Positions 1 to 8,093 of a DNA stretch of 64,000 nucleotides are shown one piece after another. Below the pieces are notes generated by a model. The model was not told the DNA's origin, did not search any database, and saw only the letters and a program-made list of their open reading frames with translations. The stretch's first letter is position 1; each line of letters opens with the position of its first letter. The DNA comes from Methanoregula sp. UBA64. GTDB lineage: Archaea > Halobacteriota > Methanomicrobia > Methanomicrobiales > Methanospirillaceae. Location: positions 861,229 through 925,228 of the forward strand of contig NZ_DAQC01000001.1 in assembly GCF_002502735.1 (NCBI RefSeq). The letters run 5' to 3'. Position numbers and translations under genes: made by a program.

Positions 1-1
1 C

Positions 2-94
2 GGGAGAAACTTTGGAAAGATTCACGATCATGGATCGGGTTTTAGAATAAAAAAAGCAGATATTCAGAATGTATTTTTAATTACTGAAATTTAA
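2..94 (+). CDS. C-terminal end of an unidentified gene (partial)
   Basis: An open frame enters from the left edge and runs about 30 codons to a TAA at 92-94. It ends in the residues FRIKKADIQNVFLITEI. It converges on the methyltransferase gene and overlaps its stop by four bases, an arrangement often seen in compact restriction-modification loci. Too little is visible to assign a family. A restriction endonuclease is a guess from context only. Confidence 0.4.
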   Translation, partial: GRNFGKIHDHGSGFRIKKADIQNVFLITEI

Positions 95-1377
95 CTCATT
101 TTTTCCAAGATAACGATGTATTCTTCATTCATTGTCGATTCTAACTTTCCGACAACGTTAGTTGGACTATTTTTTGAGGGCATTCTCTTGTTTGGGATGT
201 TCCTGATGATTGTCTTATGATGTTTGTATTTATTCTGTGATCGGAACAACTCGACAATAATTTCATCGGTGGGTATCTTTATACCCTTCACGGTTCGGTT
301 ACCTACAACAAAACATATGTAACCGCCTTTCCTCATCACACGGTCTATTTCAATGACACACCGGTTGAAATCCTCGTAGAAACTTAAAACTTCTTGAACT
401 CTCTTGATATCTTTTTCCTTGATTGTGGTAATCGTGTCGGAAAGAGATTCCGATCCTAAGTTGGGGATTGCCGTCTTGCTGGGAATTCCACCCAATGAAA
501 CCTTGTCAAGCCTCCGAACTGATTTCTCCTCATACCCTAGAAACTCCAATGAGAGGCGGGAGAATTGACCATAAGCAACTGTAGTATGGCTATCCCCGTA
601 GGGTGGCGATGATACAATAATATCAACGCAATGATCGGGAATACTTGTTCTCTCTCTTGTATCTTCATTCAATAAGACAACCTTGCACTTCTTGGCCTTC
701 TGATTGAACTCCTCAAATTTTTTGACATTCGACCGGAGCTTCTTTGAGAATTCGCTTATAGTGTTCGGATTATGTTTACTCAACGATTTTTCAGACATTC
801 GATATAACTTAAACTCACTATTTCGGGTGTTGGAACACAAACGGACAACTTCAGAGAAAGCAACCTTACAGAAGTCGATAATATCCTGTTGAAGCTCCTT
901 GTTTTCAGTGGAGATACCTTCAATATTATTCTTAATGATGGTTAAATCGATTATTACGTCGGCCTTAAACCAAAAATCAATGTTACGAAAGGTGGGTTTT
1001 TCAACAGTAAACCCACCAAAACTCGCGGCTTCTTTATCACTAATACACTTTTGGATTAGATTTTCGGTTTCTTCAACCAGAATTGCCTGATGGATTGGTG
1101 TCGCTTTGACTTTTGCGATAAGGCGGGCTAATGGATTGATGTCAATCCCATATGCGATTTCAAAATTATCATGTAGTTTTGCCTCCAGTATTGATGTTCC
1201 AGATCCGACGAAGGGATCAAACAATACCTTCGCATTTTTCCCGTACATCTCGATGAGCCGCCTCGCGATTTGAGGGATCATCATGGCAGGGTAGGTGTGG
1301 AATCCGTGATTGCTAATCTTGGTATCATCTGTTCGAAAATCCCAGTTTGTATCAATATATTTTATTGGTTCACTCAT
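91..1377 (-). CDS. Site-specific DNA methyltransferase (SPPY type)
   Basis: 428 residues. The S-adenosylmethionine motif (FDPFVGSG, about residues 53-60) comes first and the catalytic motif (SSPPYGD, about residue 255) comes in the second half, a DPF-first order rather than SPPY-first. The SPPY tetrapeptide is typical of amino-methyltransferases (N4-cytosine or N6-adenine). The N-terminal HGFHTYPAMMIP segment is usual in this family. The product should methylate an exocyclic amino group in a specific DNA sequence, protecting it from a partner nuclease or marking self DNA. The gene overlaps the upstream winged-helix gene by 8 bases, so the two are translationally coupled. Base composition is AT-rich compared with the RuBisCO gene nearby. 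The recognition sequence cannot be read from the protein. Confidence 0.88.
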   Translation of the reverse strand: MSEPIKYIDTNWDFRTDDTKISNHGFHTYPAMMIPQIARRLIEMYGKNAKVLFDPFVGSGTSILEAKLHDNFEIAYGIDINPLARLIAKVKATPIHQAILVEETENLIQKCISDKEAASFGGFTVEKPTFRNIDFWFKADVIIDLTIIKNNIEGISTENKELQQDIIDFCKVAFSEVVRLCSNTRNSEFKLYRMSEKSLSKHNPNTISEFSKKLRSNVKKFEEFNQKAKKCKVVLLNEDTRERTSIPDHCVDIIVSSPPYGDSHTTVAYGQFSRLSLEFLGYEEKSVRRLDKVSLGGIPSKTAIPNLGSESLSDTITTIKEKDIKRVQEVLSFYEDFNRCVIEIDRVMRKGGYICFVVGNRTVKGIKIPTDEIIVELFRSQNKYKHHKTIIRNIPNKRMPSKNSPTNVVGKLESTMNEEYIVILEKMS

Positions 1378-1648
1378 CTTTTACACCAGTATTGATCATC
1401 ACGATAACGCGTTTGCCCAATGTTGAGATTGAATATAATCGGCCTTTCCTAGTGTCTTCGTTTAAACATTCGACGAGATTAAAGGTCTTTAAGTCATTAA
1501 GATACATACTGACATGATTCAGACGGAGATTGCTTTTTTTTGAGATTTCCGATGGCGTGAGTATTTCGTTATTAATAATTTCGAGGATTTCTTGGCGATG
1601 TTTGGATGATTTCACAACGGAGATCCCTTTAATGAGTTCATCGTCCAT
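1370..1648 (-). CDS. Small winged-helix transcriptional regulator
   Basis: 92 residues with the layout of an ArsR/MarR-like winged helix. EILTPSEISKKSNLRLNHVSMYL forms the helix-turn-helix at about residues 29-51 in two parts, followed by a beta wing ending in GRLYSISTLGKRV. It lies between two DNA methyltransferase genes and overlaps the downstream one by 8 bases. By position it could act like the controller (C) proteins of restriction-modification loci, which time nuclease and methylase expression, although C proteins are usually Xre-type. That role is inferred from context only. No zinc-binding cysteines are present. Confidence 0.7.
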   Translation of the reverse strand: MDDELIKGISVVKSSKHRQEILEIINNEILTPSEISKKSNLRLNHVSMYLNDLKTFNLVECLNEDTRKGRLYSISTLGKRVIVMINTGVKDE

Positions 1649-1721
1649 GAGGTACTAAATACGTATAAACTGATATCAGAGTATAATACACTTTAAGTAC
1701 AGTTTAACTACATCATAGTTT

Positions 1722-2582
1722 TTATTCTTTGGGTTTCCAAAAGTCCAAGAGAAACTCCATCGTAGTTCCCAAAGAGATATAGTTGCTCGGCCATCCGAAT
1801 ATTCCTACTTTATTGACGAGATTTCGTTTGTCCCAAATGAAGGTATTCCGAAATTCAAAACCCGCGTTTTGAAGTGCTTCAATAACTACAACATGAGTCG
1901 CGTATCGTCTATTCTCTTTCCATAAATCGTTGATATTAACGATACAATGAGAATTGGGCTTCATTAATGGGAATATTCCTTTGTAGATTTTTGTCATCTC
2001 TTTCTTGAATTTGACGTGGGACATATGCCCTAAATCGCGCGGGTCATCCGAATATTGTTGAATCGTGTCATAATGTTGATTCTCACGAAGATCACCTCGA
2101 ATACTTTTATTTTTTCTAGGGTGCGTGAGAAAATCAGGATATGGTGGAGAAGTGATGCTTAGTGCAACAGAGTGTTCAGGAAGATATTCGGAAATTCTTT
2201 CGGCGGCGTCAACTATTGGTAATTGCTGTGTTTTGCAGTCCAAGCGTGATTGAGATAATCGGTTTTTACAAATATCAATATATTTAGGCTGAAGATCGAA
2301 CCCAACAGCGTTCCTTCCTAAATCTTGTGCGGCGACAAGTGTTGACCCCGCTCCAACAAAAGGATCGAGAACTAATTCACCTTGATGTGTTAAAAGCTGA
2401 ATAAAGTGAGCGGGCAGAGAGATTGGGAACATTGCGGGATGAATTGATTTATCACGGATATCCCGTACTTCGTAATAAAACTCCTTAATTGTAACCATGC
2501 CGCGAAGCCAATCTTTTGCTGTGACACAACTAACATGGCTATCAGGACAATTACACGTTTTGGTAAATTCAATGTCCAACAT
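1722..2582 (-). CDS. Second site-specific DNA methyltransferase (SPPY type)
   Basis: 286 residues. The AdoMet motif LDPFVGAGST lies near residue 72 and the catalytic motif TSPPYPDF near residue 146, the same order as in the other methyltransferase here. A short cysteine-containing head (residues 10-19, CNCPDSHVSC) precedes the catalytic fold. Two different methyltransferases in one locus are typical of systems that recognise an asymmetric site and must modify each strand separately. That reading is inference. The gene is AT-rich and separate from the preceding pair (73-base gap). It ends in a C-terminal segment, FGWPSNYISLGTTMEF, that looks complete. Confidence 0.87.
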   Translation of the reverse strand: MLDIEFTKTCNCPDSHVSCVTAKDWLRGMVTIKEFYYEVRDIRDKSIHPAMFPISLPAHFIQLLTHQGELVLDPFVGAGSTLVAAQDLGRNAVGFDLQPKYIDICKNRLSQSRLDCKTQQLPIVDAAERISEYLPEHSVALSITSPPYPDFLTHPRKNKSIRGDLRENQHYDTIQQYSDDPRDLGHMSHVKFKKEMTKIYKGIFPLMKPNSHCIVNINDLWKENRRYATHVVVIEALQNAGFEFRNTFIWDKRNLVNKVGIFGWPSNYISLGTTMEFLLDFWKPKE

Positions 2583-2775
2583 TTTTTATTATTAATTATG
2601 ATGCCGCCCGTAAAAAATCGATCTGATGGGAGTCTCACTGAAGATAAGGAGTCTACCCTCCACAAGGGGTCTTACAATCCTGTCACTTCTTCCGGTTTGG
2701 GTGTTGGGCGGATAAGTAATCGGGTTGCCCGGCTATCACATAAACTTGATTAGCCCTTCCACTAGAATCAACCGT

Positions 2776-3453
2776 ATGTGCGGTCGGTACTCCTTGTTGT
2801 GCATCGATAACCTCTGCGGACGGTTCAGAGTGATGGATCCTTCGATCGGGTTCAGGTCTCACTTCAACATTGCGCCAGGAAGTACCAATCCCGTGATCGT
2901 TGCTCATGAGCGGGCCGAGGTAGTCTTGATGCAGTGGGGACTCGTTCCCCATTGGGCAAAGGACATTAAGACTTCAAATCGTCCCATCAATGCCCGGGCG
3001 GGGAGTCTCGCTGAAAAACCGATGTTCCGCGACCTCTTGCGATCCAAACGCTGTCTCGTGCCCGCGAGCGGGTTCTACGAGTGGAAACTTGATGGAAGAC
3101 GGAAGATCCCATTCTACATTCATCTCACGGACGATCCGGTCTTTGCCTTTGCAGGTCTCTATGATATTTGGCACAATCCGGCGGGGACACTCCTTCAAAC
3201 CTACACCATCATCACAACAGCGGCCAACTCATTGATGGCATCTATCCACGACAGAATGCCGGTTATCCTTCGACCTGATGATGAGGTTCGGTGGATATCG
3301 CGCGACCCGTTACCCGCTGAAGAGATACATCAAATGCTCGTGCCACGCCCTGTAGGGGATATGGAAGCTTACCCGGTATCTGACCGCGTGAACAGTCCCT
3401 CTGTTGATGATAAGATGTTGATTGAACCACTGTCCGGTTTGCGAAACGTGTGA
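2776..3453 (+). CDS. SRAP-domain protein (YedK/HMCES family)
   Basis: 225 residues. The start is placed at the ATG giving MCGRYS, because the family requires Cys2 to be exposed by removal of Met1. This cysteine forms a thiazolidine crosslink with abasic sites in single-stranded DNA. Other family landmarks are NARAGSLAEKPMFRD, the RCLVPASGFYEW block with the conserved Glu, and HDRMPVIL with the active-site His. The role is shielding abasic sites at stalled forks, sometimes termed SOS-response-associated peptidase. An upstream in-frame ATG at 2725 would bury the cysteine and is rejected. The gene stands alone between the modification module and RuBisCO. Confidence 0.9.
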   Translation: MCGRYSLLCIDNLCGRFRVMDPSIGFRSHFNIAPGSTNPVIVAHERAEVVLMQWGLVPHWAKDIKTSNRPINARAGSLAEKPMFRDLLRSKRCLVPASGFYEWKLDGRRKIPFYIHLTDDPVFAFAGLYDIWHNPAGTLLQTYTIITTAANSLMASIHDRMPVILRPDDEVRWISRDPLPAEEIHQMLVPRPVGDMEAYPVSDRVNSPSVDDKMLIEPLSGLRNV

Positions 3454-3513
3454 CCTGCTCGGCTCTCGACATCTCAATAATCGAAGTAATCTATTGATTC
3501 TGCCCCAAAAGAA

Positions 3514-3554
3514 AGTATTTGATATCCTTAAAGAGAATGTGATTTATGTCACAT
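3514..3554 (+). promoter_or_regulatory. TGTGA-N6-TCACA palindrome upstream of RuBisCO
   Basis: ATGTGA (3537-3542) and TCACAT (3549-3554) form a perfect inverted repeat with a six-base spacer, about 55 bases before the rbcL start. A weak AT-rich element (GTATTTGATATC, 3514-3525) lies just upstream and could be the TATA box. The symmetry resembles a bacterial CRP/FNR half-site pair. In an archaeon the binder is unknown. Its placement between a possible TATA box and the start suggests a repressor operator, which is inference. Confidence 0.45.
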
Positions 3555-3609
3555 CTGTTTGATGATGAATCTGGTTCAGACGGCAATTCGTCAAAAGGGG
3601 CGTTAAATT

Positions 3610-4902
3610 ATGGCAATTGACTGGTACAACGAGTTTGTCGATACGAATTACGAACCGGCAAAGGACGATCTCGTCTGTCTCTTTTATTTTGAGCCGGCAG
3701 AAGGGATCTCGGACAAGGAAGCCGCAGGCCGGATCGCATCCGAAAGTTCGACCGGAACCTGGACAACGCTTGCCACGCTCCCGCCCCGTATGAAGAAACT
3801 CGAGGCAAAAGCGTTCGATTTCGACGGGCACTTTGTAAAAGTTGCCTACCCGCTCGCACTCTGGGAGGAAGGAAATGCCGTGCAGCTGATGAGCGGGATC
3901 GCGGGAAACATCTTCGGCATGAAGGCGCTCAAAAACCTGCGCCTCATCGATGCAACCCTCCCGTCGGCATACCTTAAGGGTTTCAGGGGGCCGCATTTCG
4001 GTATGGACGGGATCCGGAAGATGATGAAGATCCGCGGCCGGCCGCTGACCGGGGCAGTGCCAAAACCCAAGATCGGGTTCTCCGCAAAGGAGCATGCGGA
4101 GGTAGGGTACGAGACCTGGATGGGCGGATTCGATTTTGTCAAGGACGACGAGAACCTGACATCGACCTCGTTTAACCGGTTCGAGGACCGGGTGAAGTTC
4201 ATGACAAAGCTCCGCGACAAAGCGGAGAATGAGACCGGCGAGAAGAAATCCGCGTTTTTGAATATCTCTGCCGATATCGACACGATGAAAGAGCGGGCCG
4301 ATATGCTCGCGGACTATGGCTGGAACTATGCGATGATCGATGTCGTGGTGGCGGGTACCGCCGGCGTGATGACGATGCGGGACTACTGCTCGGATCTCGG
4401 CCTTGCGATCCATGCCCACCGTGCATTCCACTCGGCCTTTGACCGGAACAAGAAGCACGGGATGACGATGTACTTCCTTGCAAAACTCATGCGTCTCATT
4501 GGGGTCTCCCAGATCCATACGGGAACTGCGGTGGGCAAACTCACCGGGACAAAGACCGAGTCGCTCCTCCTTGCCGACCTGCTGCGGGAAAAGAAGATCG
4601 CAGAAGTCCCGCACCAGTGCCTTGCGCAGGACTGGGGTTCGATTAAAACTGCGTTCCCGGTCTCCTCGGGAGGGCTCCACCCGGGCCTCGTGCCGGATGT
4701 GCTCGATATCTACGGGACAGACCTCGTGCTGCTCGTCTCGGGCGGAATCCACGGCCACCCGAAAGGGACCCGGGCCGGGGCAAAGGCAACGATGCAGGCG
4801 ATCGAGGCATGGCAGGACGGGATTACGCTGGACGAGAAAGCGAAAAAGGCAAAAGAGCTCAAAGAGGCTCTCGCAAAGTGGGGCTACTATAAGCCGAAGT
4901 GA
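3610..4902 (+). CDS. rbcL: Ribulose-bisphosphate carboxylase, archaeal form III
   Basis: 430 residues, full length for a form III large subunit. Catalytic residues can be placed by alignment to the plant enzyme: K152 and K154 in PKPKIGFS, carbamylated K178 with D180 and E181 in GGFDFVKDDEN, H270-R271 in HAHRAFHS, H303, and loop-6 K310 in GTAVGKL. It carboxylates ribulose-1,5-bisphosphate to two 3-phosphoglycerates. In archaea this serves nucleotide (AMP) salvage or, with phosphoribulokinase, the reductive hexulose-phosphate pathway known in Methanospirillum-type methanogens. No phosphoribulokinase or AMP phosphorylase lies in this window, so the choice is open. A GGGG SD stands about eight bases before the ATG. 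The gene is monocistronic and ends in a T-run. Confidence 0.97.
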   Translation: MAIDWYNEFVDTNYEPAKDDLVCLFYFEPAEGISDKEAAGRIASESSTGTWTTLATLPPRMKKLEAKAFDFDGHFVKVAYPLALWEEGNAVQLMSGIAGNIFGMKALKNLRLIDATLPSAYLKGFRGPHFGMDGIRKMMKIRGRPLTGAVPKPKIGFSAKEHAEVGYETWMGGFDFVKDDENLTSTSFNRFEDRVKFMTKLRDKAENETGEKKSAFLNISADIDTMKERADMLADYGWNYAMIDVVVAGTAGVMTMRDYCSDLGLAIHAHRAFHSAFDRNKKHGMTMYFLAKLMRLIGVSQIHTGTAVGKLTGTKTESLLLADLLREKKIAEVPHQCLAQDWGSIKTAFPVSSGGLHPGLVPDVLDIYGTDLVLLVSGGIHGHPKGTRAGAKATMQAIEAWQDGITLDEKAKKAKELKEALAKWGYYKPK

Positions 4903-4909
4903 TCTTTCC

Positions 4910-4924
4910 TTTTTTTGTTTTTTT
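4910..4924 (+). terminator. T-run terminator after rbcL
   Basis: A run of Ts broken by a single G starts eight bases past the rbcL stop. Archaeal RNA polymerase terminates at such U-rich tracts without needing a strong hairpin. Confidence 0.6.
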
Positions 4925-5204
4925 CTGAACTCTGTACCTGCACGGTACGCATAATACCCGGGATCATCGGTTCAACAGGAGAATCTTGCGGGTTTTTCTT
5001 GAATTTTTTTAAAAAGCTACTATAATATACGATAAATTCCCTGTCGGTCCCCGTGTCTGCCCATTTGTACAGGGCCACATTCACCGGGATTACCCGCATA
5101 TACCCGAAAGATCGAATGGCAGGATTTAAATATTAAAGTAAGTGAATAGTTTGACTGTACATTGTCATATCCACCGTGGATATGTAGTTGGAGTGATTCT
5201 GAAA
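4925..5204 (+). promoter_or_regulatory. Pilin promoter, with TATA box and 19-base palindrome
   Basis: The rbcL-pilin gap contains a TATA box (TTTAAATA, 5125-5132). Some 33 bases past it is a perfect inverted repeat, CATATCCAC-C-GTGGATATG (5166-5184), followed by the SD GGAGTG (5190-5195) and the ATG at 5205. The expected transcript start is near 5157, so the palindrome would lie in the leader, either as an operator or as a small hairpin in front of the SD. No gene was recognised in the rest of this gap. Confidence 0.6.
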
Positions 5205-5612
5205 ATGGCATTCACCAAAAAGAATGAAGAAGCAGTATCGCCGGTCATCGGAGTTATCCTGATGGTCGCGATCACCGTTATCCTCGCAGCAGTCATTGCT
5301 GCGTTCGTGTTCGGCATGGCAGGTAACATCCAGAAGACCAAGGTCGTTGCGGCAACTGCATCGCGCCTGAACAGCACAGCAGTTACCCTTACCTACCAGG
5401 GCGGCCAGGATGCAAACACATTAACAAATATTTCATGGTCCGTTAACGGAGCAGTAGCAAGTCCTGTATGGACTGCAACTCCCGCAGGTGCCTCATTGGA
5501 TGTTGGACACTCTGGATCAATTTCCGCAGGCAGCCCGGGAACGGCCCATATCATTGGTGTTGCAACCTTCACCGACGGATCGACCCAGGTTATCTACGAT
5601 AACACACTCTAA
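5205..5612 (+). CDS. Archaeal type IV pilin-like secreted protein
   Basis: 135 residues. The start is set at the ATG following GGAGTG, giving MAFTKKNEEAVSPVIGVILM. This is a class III signal peptide: a short basic/acidic head followed by the AVSPVIGVILMVAITVILAAVIAAFVFG hydrophobic helix, read here in two overlapping parts. Such N-termini are cut by the archaeal prepilin peptidase EppA and form the core of pili or adhesive filaments (archaeal type IV pilin N-terminal domain). The C-terminal 90 residues are Thr/Ser/Gly-rich and beta-like. No assembly ATPase or membrane platform gene is nearby, so this is a solitary pilin that would use machinery encoded elsewhere. Earlier in-frame start codons are rejected because they break the signal. 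Confidence 0.88.
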   Translation: MAFTKKNEEAVSPVIGVILMVAITVILAAVIAAFVFGMAGNIQKTKVVAATASRLNSTAVTLTYQGGQDANTLTNISWSVNGAVASPVWTATPAGASLDVGHSGSISAGSPGTAHIIGVATFTDGSTQVIYDNTL

Positions 5613-5614
5613 CC

Positions 5615-5628
5615 TTTTTTATTTTTTT
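5615..5628 (+). terminator. T-run terminator after the pilin gene
   Basis: Six Ts, an A and seven more Ts directly follow the pilin stop codon, a typical archaeal termination tract. Confidence 0.6.
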
Positions 5629-5745
5629 ACCGGTATCTTTCCGGACTCACCGCACGAAGGGGAGAATTAACGGAGCAGCCTCGATGCCCGGATATTCACG
5701 GCAAATCCGATACCCTCATATCCCGACCGGTACAGTAATTACCCC

Positions 5746-6258
5746 ATGGATTATGCGCATGATTCCCGCCTGCCCGTGCTGGTTCAGTCGGCCCTGTTTT
5801 TTATCCCGGTCAATATCTATGTAATCGGCGACTGGCTCGCCCGCGGCCTGCAATGGAGTACGTTCCGGTACCAGCAGAGCGACATGGGATCCAGTCTCAT
5901 TGGTTTTTCAAAAGATCTCACGTACCTTCAGGAAAATATCCTGAAAGGGAGCAGCGCCCTTGCAGCGGAGTGCAACCTCGTTGCATCAGCTCTGATGATC
6001 CTCACATTTTTCATTCTCGTCTTTGCACTTACAGACAAACCGGGATGCTGGATAAAATACGGGGCGCTGTGTTCGATCTGCGGGGGAATTTTTTTCCTGG
6101 CAGCGGATATCGTCCAGTACGGTATTTTTCTTAACGGAGCCTCGGGATTTGTCATCCCCATAGGTGTTCCCATCATCCTTGTTGCCGGCATCTGGATGTA
6201 CCGGACGGATTTTAAAAATTCCGGCACCGGGGGATCTGCTGAGGCAGTCACAAAATAA
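5746..6258 (+). CDS. Membrane protein of unknown function
   Basis: 170 residues with about four predicted membrane helices: residues 9-28 (VLVQSALFFIPVNIYVIGDW), about 78-95, about 105-122, and 133-150. Two cysteines near GALCSICGG lie within or at the edge of the third helix. No SD precedes the ATG, so it may be leaderless. No family is recognised. It is not obviously in an operon, with more than 130 bases free on either side. Confidence 0.65.
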   Translation: MDYAHDSRLPVLVQSALFFIPVNIYVIGDWLARGLQWSTFRYQQSDMGSSLIGFSKDLTYLQENILKGSSALAAECNLVASALMILTFFILVFALTDKPGCWIKYGALCSICGGIFFLAADIVQYGIFLNGASGFVIPIGVPIILVAGIWMYRTDFKNSGTGGSAEAVTK

Positions 6259-6443
6259 AACGAACAACCGGGTGACAGGCCCTGCTGCTTCAGATAAACG
6301 AATCGAAGCAGATTATTCCTGACAGGACCAGGTATTTTTTTACTTTTTTCTGCCGGAGCCGGGATTTTTTTTATAGGTCTTTTGTCGTACCGTCAGCCTC
6401 CCGACCACAAACACTTCAACCCATTGCCTCCAAACCGGCCCGT

Positions 6444-6845
6444 ATGACCCGGGGGCAGAAGCCGGTAGCGATGATTGGCGAAGCCAAAAAATTCGCAGAG
6501 CAGATGGGGTACCGCTGGCAGGAGAACACACAAGCTGATCTTGGGTACGACCTCTTCATCTTCAAACCGGAGACAGCCTGTATTGTCCGGGTCCGGCAGA
6601 CCCGGTACCGGATCGATCCGGAAAATTGCTACGAAGACCTGTTACACGACGATCTGCGTGTAATGAGGGGACTGCCCTTCCCGCACTGGTTCCCAAAAGA
6701 GATCTGGATCCGCACGCAGCACGAGCGGAACTGGCGCCGGCTCCGGGTGTACAAGGAGATCGTGTCCGAGATCGAATGGTGGCAGCCGGACGGGTACACC
6801 AATCCCTATGCCAGGCAGGCCCCCTATACGAAAAGAGGGGAGTAG
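6444..6845 (+). CDS. Conserved-looking hypothetical protein
   Basis: 133 residues, soluble, rich in Arg, Trp and Tyr. The head (GEAKKFAEQMGYRWQENTQ, then DLGYDLFIFKPETACIVRVR) has the beta-alpha look of a small restriction-endonuclease-like core with an acidic-hydrophobic strand followed by a basic strand, but no complete catalytic motif can be shown. Codon use and GC content match the core genome, so it is probably a native gene. No partner genes lie close by. Confidence 0.6.
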   Translation: MTRGQKPVAMIGEAKKFAEQMGYRWQENTQADLGYDLFIFKPETACIVRVRQTRYRIDPENCYEDLLHDDLRVMRGLPFPHWFPKEIWIRTQHERNWRRLRVYKEIVSEIEWWQPDGYTNPYARQAPYTKRGE

Positions 6846-7277
6846 CCGGACATACGGTCCCCTGAGATCGTTTCTCCGACGTAAGACACTCCCGGGCCGG
6901 ATCAGGCCCTGGAAGTTCCAGTGGAAATGGTGCCAATCCACTCCACGATTTTTGTTTTATTTAGGTATTTTTTGAAATAAACCGATTATAGGGAAAATTG
7001 ACCGTGCAATTTAGCAGCGTTCTTTTGGCCGCGAAAAACCGGATGTCTCACTGGCCAGAAAGAGATCCGGTGAGGCTGGAAACCGCATTACGAGCCGAAA
7101 ATAAGGGGGGTCTTTTCCCGGGGAAAATGCACCTGTTTTTACCGGAAATGTTACGTGATCTCAGGTTCCGTGCCTTACGGGAGCGTCCTGCGGGCATCCG
7201 GGTAACGGGATCATCCCCGCCGCCACGTTAATCCGGAAACGGACCCCCCGGAGGAGACCGATACCGGAGTATTTCAT
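6846..7277. other. Intergenic stretch without a supported gene
   Basis: 432 bases. It contains a short perfect inverted repeat (CTGGAA-G-TTCCAG, 6909-6921) and an imperfect GGGCC/GGCCC pair just before it. An AT-rich segment near 6950-6985 could hold a promoter. A 77-codon open frame at 6998-7231 has no family features or convincing SD and is not called. Confidence 0.5.
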
Positions 7278-8093
7278 ATGCCGGATTTCCACCGGAATTA
7301 CCGGGCCTCCCCAAATACATATCAGAACCCGGACGCGAATATACCGGCACGCATGAGCGGCAGTTCGCGGTTCCCCGAGATCGATCTTCTCCGGGGCATT
7401 GCTATCGTGATGATGGTGATCTTCCATTCGGTCTTTGACTGTTCGTTCTTCCGGATCGCTCCCGTTGTGGTCGATACCGGGTTCTGGCGGTACTTTGCCT
7501 ATGCCACTGCCTCGCTCTTCCTCCTGGTGGCCGGCATCTCGCTTGCAATCAGCCACGCCCGCTCAGCACGCCATCTCTCGGGCTGGCCGCTCACCAGGAA
7601 ATTCCTGATCCGCGGCGCCGGCATCTTTGCCTGCGGACTTCTTGTTACCATAGCGACCTGGTGGTACCTGCAGGAGGGATTCGTTATCTTCGGCATCCTG
7701 CACCTGATCGGGGTCTCGATCATGCTCTCGCCGCTCTTTTTCCGGTTCCGGAAATGGAACGCAGCGATCGGGATCGTTTTTATTCTTCTCGGCTGGTTCC
7801 TTGCCACTATCCCCGGCCCGGCGGCCCTGCTCGTCTTTGGTATCCACCCGCTCGCGTTCTGGAGCGTGGACTATACCCCGATCTTCCCCTGGATGGGCCT
7901 GGTCCTGATCGGCATGGCCATCGGTGAGTTTGCCTATCCCGATGGGGAACGGGCGTGGACAATGCCCCGGCTCCCGGACCGGGCAGTCTCGCTGCTTGCG
8001 TTCCTGGGCCGGCACTCGCTCGTGATTTATCTCGTGCACCAGCCGCTGATCCTCCTCGTGTTGTATCTTGTAACCGGCGCGCCGGTCTTCTAA
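7278..8093 (+). CDS. DUF1624 / HGSNAT-like membrane acyltransferase-family protein
   Basis: 271 residues with about seven membrane helices. The signature RFPEIDLLRGIAIVMMVIFH is the start of the DUF1624 (heparan-alpha-glucosaminide acetyltransferase-like) domain. The conserved His after the first helix and the C-terminal FLGRHSLVIYLVHQP motif are both present. Members are thought to acylate surface glycans, but substrates are unknown in archaea. CGGAG stands eight bases before the ATG at 7278. An internal ATG at 7353, just before the conserved domain, has a weaker SD and is an alternative start. It is monocistronic. Confidence 0.85.
   Translation: MPDFHRNYRASPNTYQNPDANIPARMSGSSRFPEIDLLRGIAIVMMVIFHSVFDCSFFRIAPVVVDTGFWRYFAYATASLFLLVAGISLAISHARSARHLSGWPLTRKFLIRGAGIFACGLLVTIATWWYLQEGFVIFGILHLIGVSIMLSPLFFRFRKWNAAIGIVFILLGWFLATIPGPAALLVFGIHPLAFWSVDYTPIFPWMGLVLIGMAIGEFAYPDGERAWTMPRLPDRAVSLLAFLGRHSLVIYLVHQPLILLVLYLVTGAPVF

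Noticed and set aside
3544..4758. Long antisense frame opposite RuBisCO (404 codons)
   Set aside because: It is the GC-driven shadow of a certain gene; the protein is rich in Arg, Pro, His and Gly with no domain.
6998..7231. 77-codon frame in the gap before the DUF1624 gene
   Set aside because: There is no convincing SD, no family, and an unusual Arg/Pro-rich C-terminal composition.
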